In this document: positions 50,776-59,318 of the stretch, piece by piece
Position numbering within the stretch: position 1 is the stretch's first letter
Layout: each line of letters starts with the position of its first letter
Source of the DNA: Bacteroidales bacterium
GTDB lineage: Bacteria > Bacteroidota > Bacteroidia > Bacteroidales > F082
Reading direction: 5' to 3'
Assembly: GCA_016936355.1 (NCBI GenBank)
Contig: JAFGYB010000066.1
Location: 115,196 to 179,195, forward strand
Length of the DNA stretch: 64,000 nt
The notes under the pieces: generated by a model
The model's database searches: none
Told to the model about the DNA's origin: nothing
The model's input: only the letters and a program-made list of their open reading frames with translations
Made by a program: the position numbers and the translations under genes

Positions 50776-51489
50776 ATGATTGATATGTACGAAATACAGG
50801 AATTATTTGAAGGGCAAGGGGGTGAATTTATATCATCCCCTTCTTTCATTCAGGAAAAGCTAAAAAAAATCAAAGCCTATATTTTTGATTGGGATGGTGT
50901 CTTCAATTCAGGTACCAAAGGCAAAAGTAGATCAAGCCATTATTCTGAAATAGACGCAATGGGTACGAACATGCTCCGTTTTGGTTATTGGCTTGGTAAT
51001 AATAAAGCGCTTCCCATCGTATCAATTATTACGGGTGAAAGTAATAGTTCGGCTATATATTTAGCAGAAAGAGAACATTTTAATCACATTTATTTCAATT
51101 TCAAAAACAAAGCTGTTGCCTTTGAACACCTGATAAAAACCTACAATCTAGGACCTGAAGAAGTTGCTTTTTGCTTTGACGATATCCTGGATCTTTCAAT
51201 TACAAAACAATGTGGGTTAAGATTCATGGTGGGCAGAAAAGGATCTCCCCTTTTTCATAAATATGGAATAGAAAAAGGCCACGTCGATTATATTTCCGGA
51301 CAGCAAGGGGGCAACTTCGCCATTCGGGAAATATCAGAATTAATTTTAGGATTATCAAACCAATATGATCATGCGTTGGATGAGCGAATCGCTTTTGGCG
51401 TTCATTACGCTGAATATTTAAAACAGCGAAACAGTCAGGATGTGAAGAAATTTGAGTTTCAAGAAGAAGGAATCAGACTAATCGTTTAA
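50776..51489 (+). CDS. KdsC-like HAD-family phosphatase
   Basis: A 237-aa HAD protein related to KdsC (Kdo-8-phosphate phosphatase). DxD nucleophile motif IFDWDGVFNSGT, IITGES (motif II), NKAVAFEHLI (motif III lysine) and FCFDDILDLSI (motif IV), then GGNFAIREISELILGL, corresponding to the C-terminal GGRGAVRE of KdsC. About 35 residues precede the HAD fold and about 35 follow it, so it is longer than KdsC (about 180 aa), and the FNVRDG substrate loop reads YSEIDAMG. It probably dephosphorylates Kdo-8-phosphate or a close relative. Last gene of the kdn operon. Confidence 0.8.
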   Translation: MIDMYEIQELFEGQGGEFISSPSFIQEKLKKIKAYIFDWDGVFNSGTKGKSRSSHYSEIDAMGTNMLRFGYWLGNNKALPIVSIITGESNSSAIYLAEREHFNHIYFNFKNKAVAFEHLIKTYNLGPEEVAFCFDDILDLSITKQCGLRFMVGRKGSPLFHKYGIEKGHVDYISGQQGGNFAIREISELILGLSNQYDHALDERIAFGVHYAEYLKQRNSQDVKKFEFQEEGIRLIV

Positions 51490-51549
51490 AGTTTTTTATT
51501 GCCGATGTTATTAAAATATTGAAATGAATCCTTCATAGAAATTATGTCT

Positions 51550-51557
51550 TAACTTTG
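51550..51557 (+). promoter_or_regulatory. Putative -7 promoter element of the two-component system
   Basis: TAACTTTG, matching TAnnTTTG, 23 bases before the histidine-kinase ATG. Confidence 0.45.
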
Positions 51558-51580
51558 AAAAGATTTGGACAGCTACACGA

Positions 51581-53335
51581 ATGAAAAAGCCTTTTAAAGC
51601 TTTGTCACTTACCCAGAAACTGATTATTTATTACCTGTTAATCAGTGTGTTGTCTCTTTATATAATCGCCCGGTTTTCTTTTCACAAAGCCAGTACGGCA
51701 TTATTGAACCGTACGTTTGATCAGTTGACTTCTTTGAAAGTGGAAAAGAAGAACCGGCTGGCAGATTTTTTTGTTCAGCGTGAGTCTGACATGAATCTTC
51801 TTTCAAAGAGCAAGCTGAATTTTTCAATTTACAAAGCGATTTATCAAACAAAATCATTTACGACCGGAGATACAATTCTGCTGTTGAATCAGGGCAGTAG
51901 TCAGTTTCTGAATGGCTTTCTTGAAGGCAACAAATATATCTCCAACATCGTCTACATCGATACACTGAATAGAGTGTTTATTTATGATGGAAGCCGGTTT
52001 TATTTTGACAAGAACTATGGACAACGAAGGCAGGAACAAACCTATCCCATAGGTTTGAGCGAGTTAAGTTTGACCAATGGGGATAAATTGCTGGCTATAA
52101 CCAAAAATGTTTTTCAGAATAAGATTTTGCTGGGGAAAATAAGGATGGAGTTCTCAGAAAACTTTCTGGATGACATTATGTTCGAGAATAACGTACACAA
52201 TGGTTTAGGTAAAAGCGGTGAAACGTATTTGGTGGGCAATGATTACTATATGCGAAGCAGTTCGAGGTTTATCCATCATTCTATTCTGAAAGTCAAGGTT
52301 CAGACGGTGGGAGTAAAAGAAGCCCTGAAGGGGATTTCAGGCTCCAGTATTATCAGGGATTACCGGGGTATTTGGGTGCTTAGTTCTTATGGGCCACTTG
52401 GAGTCAAAGGACTACCCTGGGTTGTATTGGCAGAAATTGACAAGTCCGAGGCCATGGTTCCCATCAATTCACTGCAAAACAGCATTATTTTTCTGAATAT
52501 CCTCATGTCGTTGCTGCTTTTGGGCGTCATTGCGGTGATTGCCAGCCGGCTGCTTTCGCCTCTTAAAAGGTTGCAGCAGGAAACGGAAAAAATATCTGCC
52601 GGTGAATACGGCAGCATCATCGACATGGATCTGAAGAGTGAAATTGGAGATCTGATCAGGGCGTTTAACGAAATGAGCCAAAAACTTAAACTGCAGGAAG
52701 AAAAAATCGAATTTGAAAAAATACTCAAAACTTCTTCGCTGATCGAAGGGCAGGAAATTGAACGCAGCCGTTTGTCCAGAGAACTTCATGACGGACTGGC
52801 CCAGCAAATCCTGGCTTTGAAGTTGAATATTGAAAGTGTGAGCAAAGAAAATATGGATCAGAAACTGGGGCAAATCAGGAAAGAATTCAATGAAATCATC
52901 AATGAAATAAGGAATATTTCCTATGATCTGATGCCTTCGGTTTTGGTGAATTACGGTTTGAAAAAGGCGTTGGAAGAACTCAGAAAAAGGACCAATGCTG
53001 CCGGTGTCATAGCTTATGAGCTCAGTTATGAAACTACGGTGGAAACCATTGGAAAGCGCGGCGACCTGTACCTGTACCGGATCATTCAGGAAACACTGAA
53101 CAATTCAATTAAACACAGCGGGGCAACCCATTTTTATCTGAATTTGTCAGCCGATAAAGATCATTTGAAAGTGGAGATTTACGATGACGGCTGTCTGGGG
53201 ATTACATTTGACGATAAAAGCGAAGGCAACGGGCTGATGAACATACGCGAGCGGATCAATATTCTGGGCGGGCAATTGCAAATTGTTACCCGCCCCGGAA
53301 TGGAAGTAAGACTGAATATTTTAATACCTTTATAA
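51581..53335 (+). CDS. Membrane sensor histidine kinase (HisKA_3, NarX/LuxR-partner type)
   Basis: A 584-aa kinase. TM1 at about 13-32, a periplasmic sensor of about 270 residues (dCache-like spacing), TM2 at about 302-325 (IIFLNILMSLLLLGVIAVIA), HAMP (SRLLSPLKRLQQETEKI), short coiled coil, HisKA_3 with phospho-acceptor H403 in SRELHDGLAQQILAL, and an HATPase with DLYLYRIIQETLNNSIKHS and SEGNGLMNIRERI. It is followed one base later by its response regulator. The signal sensed is unknown. Confidence 0.93.
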   Translation: MKKPFKALSLTQKLIIYYLLISVLSLYIIARFSFHKASTALLNRTFDQLTSLKVEKKNRLADFFVQRESDMNLLSKSKLNFSIYKAIYQTKSFTTGDTILLLNQGSSQFLNGFLEGNKYISNIVYIDTLNRVFIYDGSRFYFDKNYGQRRQEQTYPIGLSELSLTNGDKLLAITKNVFQNKILLGKIRMEFSENFLDDIMFENNVHNGLGKSGETYLVGNDYYMRSSSRFIHHSILKVKVQTVGVKEALKGISGSSIIRDYRGIWVLSSYGPLGVKGLPWVVLAEIDKSEAMVPINSLQNSIIFLNILMSLLLLGVIAVIASRLLSPLKRLQQETEKISAGEYGSIIDMDLKSEIGDLIRAFNEMSQKLKLQEEKIEFEKILKTSSLIEGQEIERSRLSRELHDGLAQQILALKLNIESVSKENMDQKLGQIRKEFNEIINEIRNISYDLMPSVLVNYGLKKALEELRKRTNAAGVIAYELSYETTVETIGKRGDLYLYRIIQETLNNSIKHSGATHFYLNLSADKDHLKVEIYDDGCLGITFDDKSEGNGLMNIRERINILGGQLQIVTRPGMEVRLNILIPL

Positions 53336-53336
53336 C

Positions 53337-53993
53337 ATGGATAAGATCAGGGTTTTTCTGGCAGATGATCATAAACTGTTTCGCGATGGTGTCCGGTCTT
53401 TGTTGTCTTCCTCTGCCGAATTTGAGGTAGTGGGTGAAGCATCGGACGGTTTACAGCTGATGCGTCAGATTTCTCAGGCGGATCCGGATATTTTAATTAC
53501 CGATATTTCCATGCCGGGATTGAGTGGCATCGAAGCCGTAAAGCAGATATTGTCCAAGAAAAAAGAACTGAATGTACTGATCCTTTCCATGTTTGATAAC
53601 GAAGATTATGTGCTGGATTCCATCCGTGCCGGAGCCAAGGGGTATCTGCCGAAAGACGTGCCGGCTGAAGAACTGTTTCTGGCATTAAAAACCATTGCCG
53701 GTGGCAAGGAATATTTCAGTAGTACCATTTCCGATATTGTGGTCAAAAGCATTATACAACAAGCACGGATTCAGTCGGGTCGATCGCCCAAGTTGCCGGC
53801 TCTTACCGATCGGGAGGTGGAAATTGTGAAGCTGATTGCCGAAGGATTCCTGAGCAAAGAAATCGCTGATAAACTCAACATCAGTATCCATACGGTAGAT
53901 ACGCATAAAGCCAACATCATGCAGAAGTTACAGCTGAAATCTTCTGTAGACATTGTAAAATATGCCATTCGTCACGATATGATCAAACTCTGA
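53337..53993 (+). CDS. NarL/LuxR-type response regulator
   Basis: A 218-aa regulator. Receiver domain with acidic pair D10/D11, phospho-acceptor D56 in ILITDISMPGLSG, and conserved lysine in GYLPKDVPAEE. C-terminal LuxR helix-turn-helix TDREVEIVKLIAEGFLSKEIADKLNISIHTVDTHKANIMQKL. Partner of the upstream HisKA_3 kinase. Targets are unknown; the adjacent TorF-like porin and ammonium transporter are candidates by position. Confidence 0.95.
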   Translation: MDKIRVFLADDHKLFRDGVRSLLSSSAEFEVVGEASDGLQLMRQISQADPDILITDISMPGLSGIEAVKQILSKKKELNVLILSMFDNEDYVLDSIRAGAKGYLPKDVPAEELFLALKTIAGGKEYFSSTISDIVVKSIIQQARIQSGRSPKLPALTDREVEIVKLIAEGFLSKEIADKLNISIHTVDTHKANIMQKLQLKSSVDIVKYAIRHDMIKL

Positions 53994-54109
53994 TCTACGT
54001 AAATTCCTTAGGCTTCTAATAAAATTCGTTAGAAGAAACTGGCTGTAATCCATTATTTTATTGTTTTCCTGATATGGATAGGTTTGTCGTGACAATTAAT
54101 CTGCTTGTT

Positions 54110-54922
54110 ATGACCAAAAAATTAATCCAAATTGTAAGCATGGTGTTTATCCTGCTGTGTGCTAATTTTTCCATGGCACAGGAAAGCAGCCAAAACTCCA
54201 ATATTAAAGCGGATTTTTCTGCAGATCTGGTGAGCCGCTATGTATGGCGCGGTTTGCAGTTCGGGGGGAAATCACCGGCTATTCAGCCCTCGGTTAACTT
54301 CAGTTATAAAAATCTGAACCTGGGCTTCTGGGGATCCTATTCACTGGGAGGCGTTAACGCATCGCAGGAGTTTGACATTAGCCTAAGCTATGCGTTGTTA
54401 AAGAATATGTTTACCGCCACTCTGACGGATTACTATTTTCCTGATTCACAAATGAATTACAATTATTTTGATTATGCGGATAAAACCACCGGCCATGTGT
54501 TCGAGGCGATGCTGAGTTTTAACGGTACAAAACAGATCCCTTTCACTTTTCTGATGGCGATGAATTTTTACGGTGCTGATGCCCGGAAGGTAAATGATGA
54601 TGTGAACAGCCCTGATTTCAATAAAACAGGCGGCATTCAATATTCCAATTATTTTGAACTGGGTTATTCGACTCGAATCAGCGGGAAAGACTTGCAGTTT
54701 TTTGGCGGATTCACACTGACCAATCCCAGGAAAGCTAATCAGCAAACAGGATATATCGGGGAGGGAGCTTTTTATGGAGGCGGAAGCGGAGTGATCAATC
54801 TGGGATGTAAACTATCGGACAATATAAAAGTATCAAACACATTTTCAGTTCCCGTCTCAGCATCCATCATCACAAATCCCCGCGATAAAAAAGTGTATCT
54901 GGTATTTGGAATGACCTTTTAA
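54110..54922 (+). CDS. TorF/Gcw_chp-type putative outer-membrane porin
   Basis: A 270-aa exported barrel protein: signal peptide MTKKLIQIVSMVFILLCANF... ending SMAQ, then FSADLVSRYVWRGLQFGGKSPAIQPSVNFSY, the recognisable start of the TIGR02001 family, and alternating beta strands to the C-terminal VYLVFGMTF. Start at ATG 54110, since the longer frame would put 12 residues ahead of the signal peptide. Genes of this family are often next to ammonium transporters, as here (25 bases before amt), suggesting a role in ammonium or small amine passage across the outer membrane. Confidence 0.8.
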   Translation: MTKKLIQIVSMVFILLCANFSMAQESSQNSNIKADFSADLVSRYVWRGLQFGGKSPAIQPSVNFSYKNLNLGFWGSYSLGGVNASQEFDISLSYALLKNMFTATLTDYYFPDSQMNYNYFDYADKTTGHVFEAMLSFNGTKQIPFTFLMAMNFYGADARKVNDDVNSPDFNKTGGIQYSNYFELGYSTRISGKDLQFFGGFTLTNPRKANQQTGYIGEGAFYGGGSGVINLGCKLSDNIKVSNTFSVPVSASIITNPRDKKVYLVFGMTF

Positions 54923-54947
54923 TAGTAACCACTTAAAATAAATTATT

Positions 54948-56165
54948 ATGATTGATACAGGTGTAACCTCTTTTATGATCTTATCCACCAGTCTGGTGAT
55001 GTTGATGACCCCGGGTCTGGCCTTTTTCTACGGCGGTTTGGCCGGGAAAAGAAATATTCTGGGCATCATGATGCAAACGTTTGTGTCGCTCGGTATAACA
55101 ACTGTTTTGTGGATTTCCGTGGGTTATTCACTCTGCTTTAGCGGAGGAACCGGTGGCATTATTGGTAATTTGGACCATGCCTTTTTGAACGGGATCCCCT
55201 TTACCCAGCTGTATGCTGGTTCGGGAAGTCTTTACCCGACCTATATTTTTATTGCATATCAGATGATGTTTGCGATTATTACCCCGGCACTGATCACCGG
55301 AGCTTTTGTAAACAGGATTTCCTTTAAGGCTTATCTGATCTTTCTTGTGATCTGGCAGCTTTTTGTTTACTACCCCTTTGTTCACATGATTTGGGGCGGT
55401 GGAATTTTAGCCAAATGGGGTGTGCTGGATTTTGCAGGTGGTGTTGTGGTCCATGCCATTGCCGGTTTTGCTGCTCTGGCTTCAGTCATTTATGTCGGGA
55501 AACGTCGCGACACCCAGTCGCCTCCCAACTCTATTCCGTTGGTGGCCATCGGTACCGGTTTGTTGTGGTTCGGTTGGTATGGTTTTAATGCCGGAAGTGA
55601 ACTGAAAGTGGACTCGGTTACCACATTAGCCTTTTTAAATACTGATACAGCGGCTTCCTTTGCTGCTATTACCTGGTTGATTATCGAGTGGGTAAAAACC
55701 GGTAAACCCAAGTTTGTGGGACTTTTAACCGGTGCTGTGGCCGGGTTGGCTACCATTACTCCTGCCGCCGGTTATGTGCCTTTGTGGGCAGCTATCCTGA
55801 TAGGAATTGCCTCCGGTATCATTTGTTACCTCGCTGTAAGTCTGAAAAACAAACTTGGATGGGATGATGCCCTTGATGTTTGGGGTGTGCACGGTGTTGG
55901 TGGTGTTACCGGAACCATTTTGCTTGGGGTTTTTGCCTCCAGTGCCATCAACGGTCAGTCAGGCCTCATCGAAGGGAATGTGGCTTTCTTTGGAAAAGAA
56001 GTGGTCGCCGTGATCATTGGTGCTGTATATGCCTTTGTGTTTACCTACCTGATGCTGGCCTTGATTAATTATATTACTCCGGTGAAAGTAAAACCGGAAG
56101 AAGAAGATTTTGGTCTTGATTTTTCCATTCATGGTGAAAAAGCCTACGACGAGGGCGCTTTATAA
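54948..56165 (+). CDS. amt: Ammonium transporter (Amt/Rh family)
   Basis: A 405-aa eleven-helix channel for ammonium. Key features: TPGLAFFYGGLAGKRN at the first helices, the FVHMIWGGG phenylalanine-gate/His region, DFAGGVVVHAIAGFAAL with the pore histidine, WFGWYGFNAGSEL and DVWGVHGVGGVTGTILLGVFA with the second pore histidine. The N-terminal leader is short. No P-II gene (glnK) follows it, which is unusual; a terminator comes 22 bases after the stop. Confidence 0.96.
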   Translation: MIDTGVTSFMILSTSLVMLMTPGLAFFYGGLAGKRNILGIMMQTFVSLGITTVLWISVGYSLCFSGGTGGIIGNLDHAFLNGIPFTQLYAGSGSLYPTYIFIAYQMMFAIITPALITGAFVNRISFKAYLIFLVIWQLFVYYPFVHMIWGGGILAKWGVLDFAGGVVVHAIAGFAALASVIYVGKRRDTQSPPNSIPLVAIGTGLLWFGWYGFNAGSELKVDSVTTLAFLNTDTAASFAAITWLIIEWVKTGKPKFVGLLTGAVAGLATITPAAGYVPLWAAILIGIASGIICYLAVSLKNKLGWDDALDVWGVHGVGGVTGTILLGVFASSAINGQSGLIEGNVAFFGKEVVAVIIGAVYAFVFTYLMLALINYITPVKVKPEEEDFGLDFSIHGEKAYDEGAL

Positions 56166-56187
56166 TACATCTTGGGATCTGATATAG

Positions 56188-56221
56188 AAAAGCCGTTTCT
56201 TTTTTGAAGCGGCTTTTTTAT
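56188..56221 (+). terminator. Rho-independent terminator of the TorF-amt unit
   Basis: Stem AAGCCGTTTC / GAAGCGGCTT (one wobble) with a T-rich loop, then a T-run. Confidence 0.75.
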
Positions 56222-56349
56222 TGTTCTGCTATTTTCCGGAAAGCAGCAGATAGAGAGAAAGTAAAATAACCCCTTTTTGTTCGTCTTTTTCAACCGGTTG
56301 ATTTGGAAAATCTTCTTATTTTTGGTTTTCATTTGCCAAAAAATTATTC

Positions 56350-57882
56350 ATGGTTTTTATTCATTCTGTCATCAACTGGTTGGTTAAAAAGCGTTCGCAG
56401 CAGATTGAGCATTTTATGGCTCATCCGACCGAAGTGCAGCATGATGAATTTCAGAAGCTTATTTCCACTGCAGTGGACACCGAATGGGGAAAAAAGTATG
56501 ACTACGAAAGCATAAAAAATCATGAAACCTATCGGGAAAGAGTACCGGTGAGTACTTATGAGGAGTTGCTCCCTCACATTGAAAAAATAAGGAACGGACA
56601 ACAAAATGTACTCTGGCCTGAAGAAATTAAATGGTTTGCCAAGTCATCGGGAACCACCAACAGCAATAGTAAGTTTATTCCGATCAGCAAATCGACAATA
56701 GACAGTTGTCATTTCAGGGGAGGGAAAGATGTGCTGACTTTGTATGCGCTGAATCATCCCGATACCCGGATGTTTTATAGCAAAGGGCTGGTGATGGGGG
56801 GAAGCAGGAGTCTGAAAGGTGCCAACAACAGTTCGTATTACGAAGGTGACTTGTCGGCCATATTGATCAGTAATATGCCCAACTGGGCCAAAAAACTGCG
56901 GGCGCCCTCCGAATCCATTGCTTTGATGGAAGAGTGGGAAAGCAAGCTGTTTCAAATGGCAAAATATTCCATTGATCAGAATATTACCAGCATATCGGGC
57001 GTTCCTTCCTGGACTCTGGTTTTGTTGAATAAAGTTCTTCAGATGACGGGTAAAACCCACATTCTGGAAGTGTGGCCTCAGCTGGAAGTTTTCTTTCATG
57101 GAGGAGTTAGTTTTGAGCCCTATCGCCAGCAGTTTGCTTCGCTTATCCCGGGCAATCAGATGCGGTATATGGAAACATACAACGCTTCTGAGGGATTTTT
57201 TGGTATCCAGGATAGGGTAGGGGAAAGAGACATGTTGCTCATGCTGGATTACGGAATTTTCTATGAATTTATTCCCTTGTCGGATGTGGGTAAAAATTTC
57301 CCCAAAACACTGACATTGGAAGATGTGGAACCGTATACCAATTATGCCCTGGTGATTTCTACCAATTCAGGCTTGTGGCGATACATGATTGGCGATACCA
57401 TACAGTTTACTTCAGTAAAACCCTTTCGCATTCAGGTTACAGGGCGCACGCAGAATTACATCAATGTGGTCGGGGAGGAGCTGATGGTGGATAATGCAGA
57501 AAAAGCACTGGCAAAAGCCTGTGAAAAAACAAGAGCTACCATCAGAGACTATACAGCTGCCCCTTTGTATCTGGAAGATAATATCCGGCATGAATGGTTA
57601 ATAGAATTTGTGACGGCCCCCGATAATTTTGAATACTTTTCCCGTTTGTTTGATGAAACTTTGAAGAGCCTCAATTCTGATTATGAAGCCAAACGGTATC
57701 ATGATCTGGTGTTGAAGCCGCCGTTGATGAAAGCAGTAGAAAAAGGAAGTTTTTATCATTGGATGAAGCGGAACGATAAGCTGGGTGGGCAACACAAGGT
57801 TCCCAGGCTGTTGAATCACAGAAAGATGTTGGAAGATATCCTGGAGAATAGTAAATTAGCCAAAGACAATTTTAATCTTTAA
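56350..57882 (+). CDS. GH3-family acyl-adenylate-forming enzyme
   Basis: A 510-aa protein of the GH3 (auxin-responsive promoter) superfamily, relatives of plant acyl-amido synthetases. ATP-binding P-loop-like motif FAKSSGTTNSNSKFIP (about 96-111), a central YNASEGFFGIQD adenylation motif, and the C-terminal INVVGEELM segment. Bacterial members are widespread in Bacteroidota but uncharacterised; they presumably activate a carboxylic acid with ATP and couple it to an amine. Precedes the deoxynucleoside kinase by ten bases. Confidence 0.88.
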   Translation: MVFIHSVINWLVKKRSQQIEHFMAHPTEVQHDEFQKLISTAVDTEWGKKYDYESIKNHETYRERVPVSTYEELLPHIEKIRNGQQNVLWPEEIKWFAKSSGTTNSNSKFIPISKSTIDSCHFRGGKDVLTLYALNHPDTRMFYSKGLVMGGSRSLKGANNSSYYEGDLSAILISNMPNWAKKLRAPSESIALMEEWESKLFQMAKYSIDQNITSISGVPSWTLVLLNKVLQMTGKTHILEVWPQLEVFFHGGVSFEPYRQQFASLIPGNQMRYMETYNASEGFFGIQDRVGERDMLLMLDYGIFYEFIPLSDVGKNFPKTLTLEDVEPYTNYALVISTNSGLWRYMIGDTIQFTSVKPFRIQVTGRTQNYINVVGEELMVDNAEKALAKACEKTRATIRDYTAAPLYLEDNIRHEWLIEFVTAPDNFEYFSRLFDETLKSLNSDYEAKRYHDLVLKPPLMKAVEKGSFYHWMKRNDKLGGQHKVPRLLNHRKMLEDILENSKLAKDNFNL

Positions 57883-57892
57883 ATTTTTTAGA

Positions 57893-58504
57893 ATGCATAT
57901 AGCCATCGCAGGAAACATCGGTTCGGGAAAAACCACTTTAACACGTGCGTTATCAAAACATTACAATTGGAAACCCCTTTTCGAGGACGTAGATACCAAC
58001 CCCTACTTGCAGAGTTTTTATGAAGACATGCAACGCTGGTCTTTCAACCTTCAGGTCTACTTTCTCAACAGCCGGTTTCGGCAAGTTGTCGAAATCAGGC
58101 GCAGCGGAAAAAACGTGATTCAGGATCGCAGCATTTATGAGGATGCTTATATTTTTGCGCCGAACCTGCACACCATGAACCTGATGACAACGCGTGATTT
58201 CGAAAACTATATTTCCCTTTTTGAGTTGATGAGCTCCTTCCTGCAGGCCCCCGATTTGTTAATCTATCTGCGGGCGACAGTTCCTACGCTGGTTGAACAG
58301 ATCCAAAGTCGTGGCAGGGATTATGAAGAATCAATTCGTTTGGATTACCTGAAGTCGCTGAATGACCGCTATGAAGCCTGGATCAACAGTTACAATCTGG
58401 GTAAGCTGGTTATTTTTAATGTAGACAACATGGATCTTACCAAACCCGAAGATCTTAGTGTTGTCATTGAGAAAATTGATGCCGAACTACACGGATTATT
58501 TTAA
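57893..58504 (+). CDS. Deoxynucleoside kinase
   Basis: Phosphorylates salvaged deoxyribonucleosides to monophosphates. 203 aa: P-loop GNIGSGKTT (7-15), EDVDTNPYL (substrate glutamate), the DRS motif in QDRSIYEDAYIF, LIYLRATVPTLVEQIQSRGRDYE (lid arginines). The base specificity (dA/dG or dC) cannot be read. It is a deoxynucleoside-salvage gene in a genome that also carries a deoxyribose-phosphate microcompartment, but the two are 40 kb apart. Ends four bases before kdsB. Confidence 0.92.
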   Translation: MHIAIAGNIGSGKTTLTRALSKHYNWKPLFEDVDTNPYLQSFYEDMQRWSFNLQVYFLNSRFRQVVEIRRSGKNVIQDRSIYEDAYIFAPNLHTMNLMTTRDFENYISLFELMSSFLQAPDLLIYLRATVPTLVEQIQSRGRDYEESIRLDYLKSLNDRYEAWINSYNLGKLVIFNVDNMDLTKPEDLSVVIEKIDAELHGLF

Positions 58505-58508
58505 TCTC

Positions 58509-59261
58509 ATGAAAGTCTTAGGTGTAATACCCTCCCGATATGCATCCAGCCGTTTTCCGGGCAAGTCTTTGGCCGATGTGTGCGGTAAGAGCATGATCCG
58601 CCGTGTGTATGAGCAGGCTTTGAAATCGAAGATGCTGGACCAGGTGGTGGTGGCTACTGATGATGATCGCATTCTGAATCATGTGAAAGAGTTTGGCGGT
58701 GATGTGCTGATGACCGACCAACAGCATCCCAATGGAACCGCACGATGCGAAGAGGTCCTGAGAAAACTTGAGGAGGAAGGACACTCGTTTGACGTAGTGG
58801 TAAATATTCAGGGAGACGAACCTTTTATTCAACCGGAACAGATTGAAAAAGTGATCGTTCCATTCCGGGACAATCGGGTTCAGATCAGTAGCCTGGCAGC
58901 CGAAATCAAGAACCAGGAAACCCTGTTTAACCCCAACGAAGTGAAGGTGGTGATGAATGATAACGGCTTTGCCCTTTACTTCAGTCGTCATCCCATTCCC
59001 TACATACGGGATGCGAAAGAGGCAGATTGGCTCAAACTTTTCAGCTTCTATAAACATTTGGGTCTGTATGCTTTCCGGTCGGATGTGTTGAAGAAAATCG
59101 TTCAATTAATTCCTTCTCAACTGGAGCAGGCCGAAAACCTGGAACAGCTACGCTGGCTTGAAAAAGGGTATGGAATTCATATGTCTCTTACCGATTACGA
59201 AGCTCAGGGTATCGATACGCCCGAGGATCTGGCAAAACTTATTAACAATGCTTGCGAGTAA
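58509..59261 (+). CDS. kdsB: 3-deoxy-manno-octulosonate cytidylyltransferase KdsB
   Basis: Activates Kdo (or 8-amino-Kdo) to the CMP sugar for transfer to lipid A. 250 aa of typical length: VIPSRYASSRFPGKSL, VVVATDDDRI, MTDQQHPNGTARCEEV, VVNIQGDEPFI, ALYFSRHPIPYIRD and LEQAENLEQLRWLE. Start at the ATG at 58509, which gives the canonical N-terminus; the longer frame overlaps the kinase gene. Together with kdsD (9 kb) and the kdn/kdsA operon (46-51 kb) it completes the cytoplasmic Kdo pathway. Confidence 0.96.
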   Translation: MKVLGVIPSRYASSRFPGKSLADVCGKSMIRRVYEQALKSKMLDQVVVATDDDRILNHVKEFGGDVLMTDQQHPNGTARCEEVLRKLEEEGHSFDVVVNIQGDEPFIQPEQIEKVIVPFRDNRVQISSLAAEIKNQETLFNPNEVKVVMNDNGFALYFSRHPIPYIRDAKEADWLKLFSFYKHLGLYAFRSDVLKKIVQLIPSQLEQAENLEQLRWLEKGYGIHMSLTDYEAQGIDTPEDLAKLINNACE

Positions 59262-59318
59262 TCCATTCTCTTCTTACCTTAGCAGGTTCATATGGTTTTA
59301 TTCTAAAATGACTGAAAG

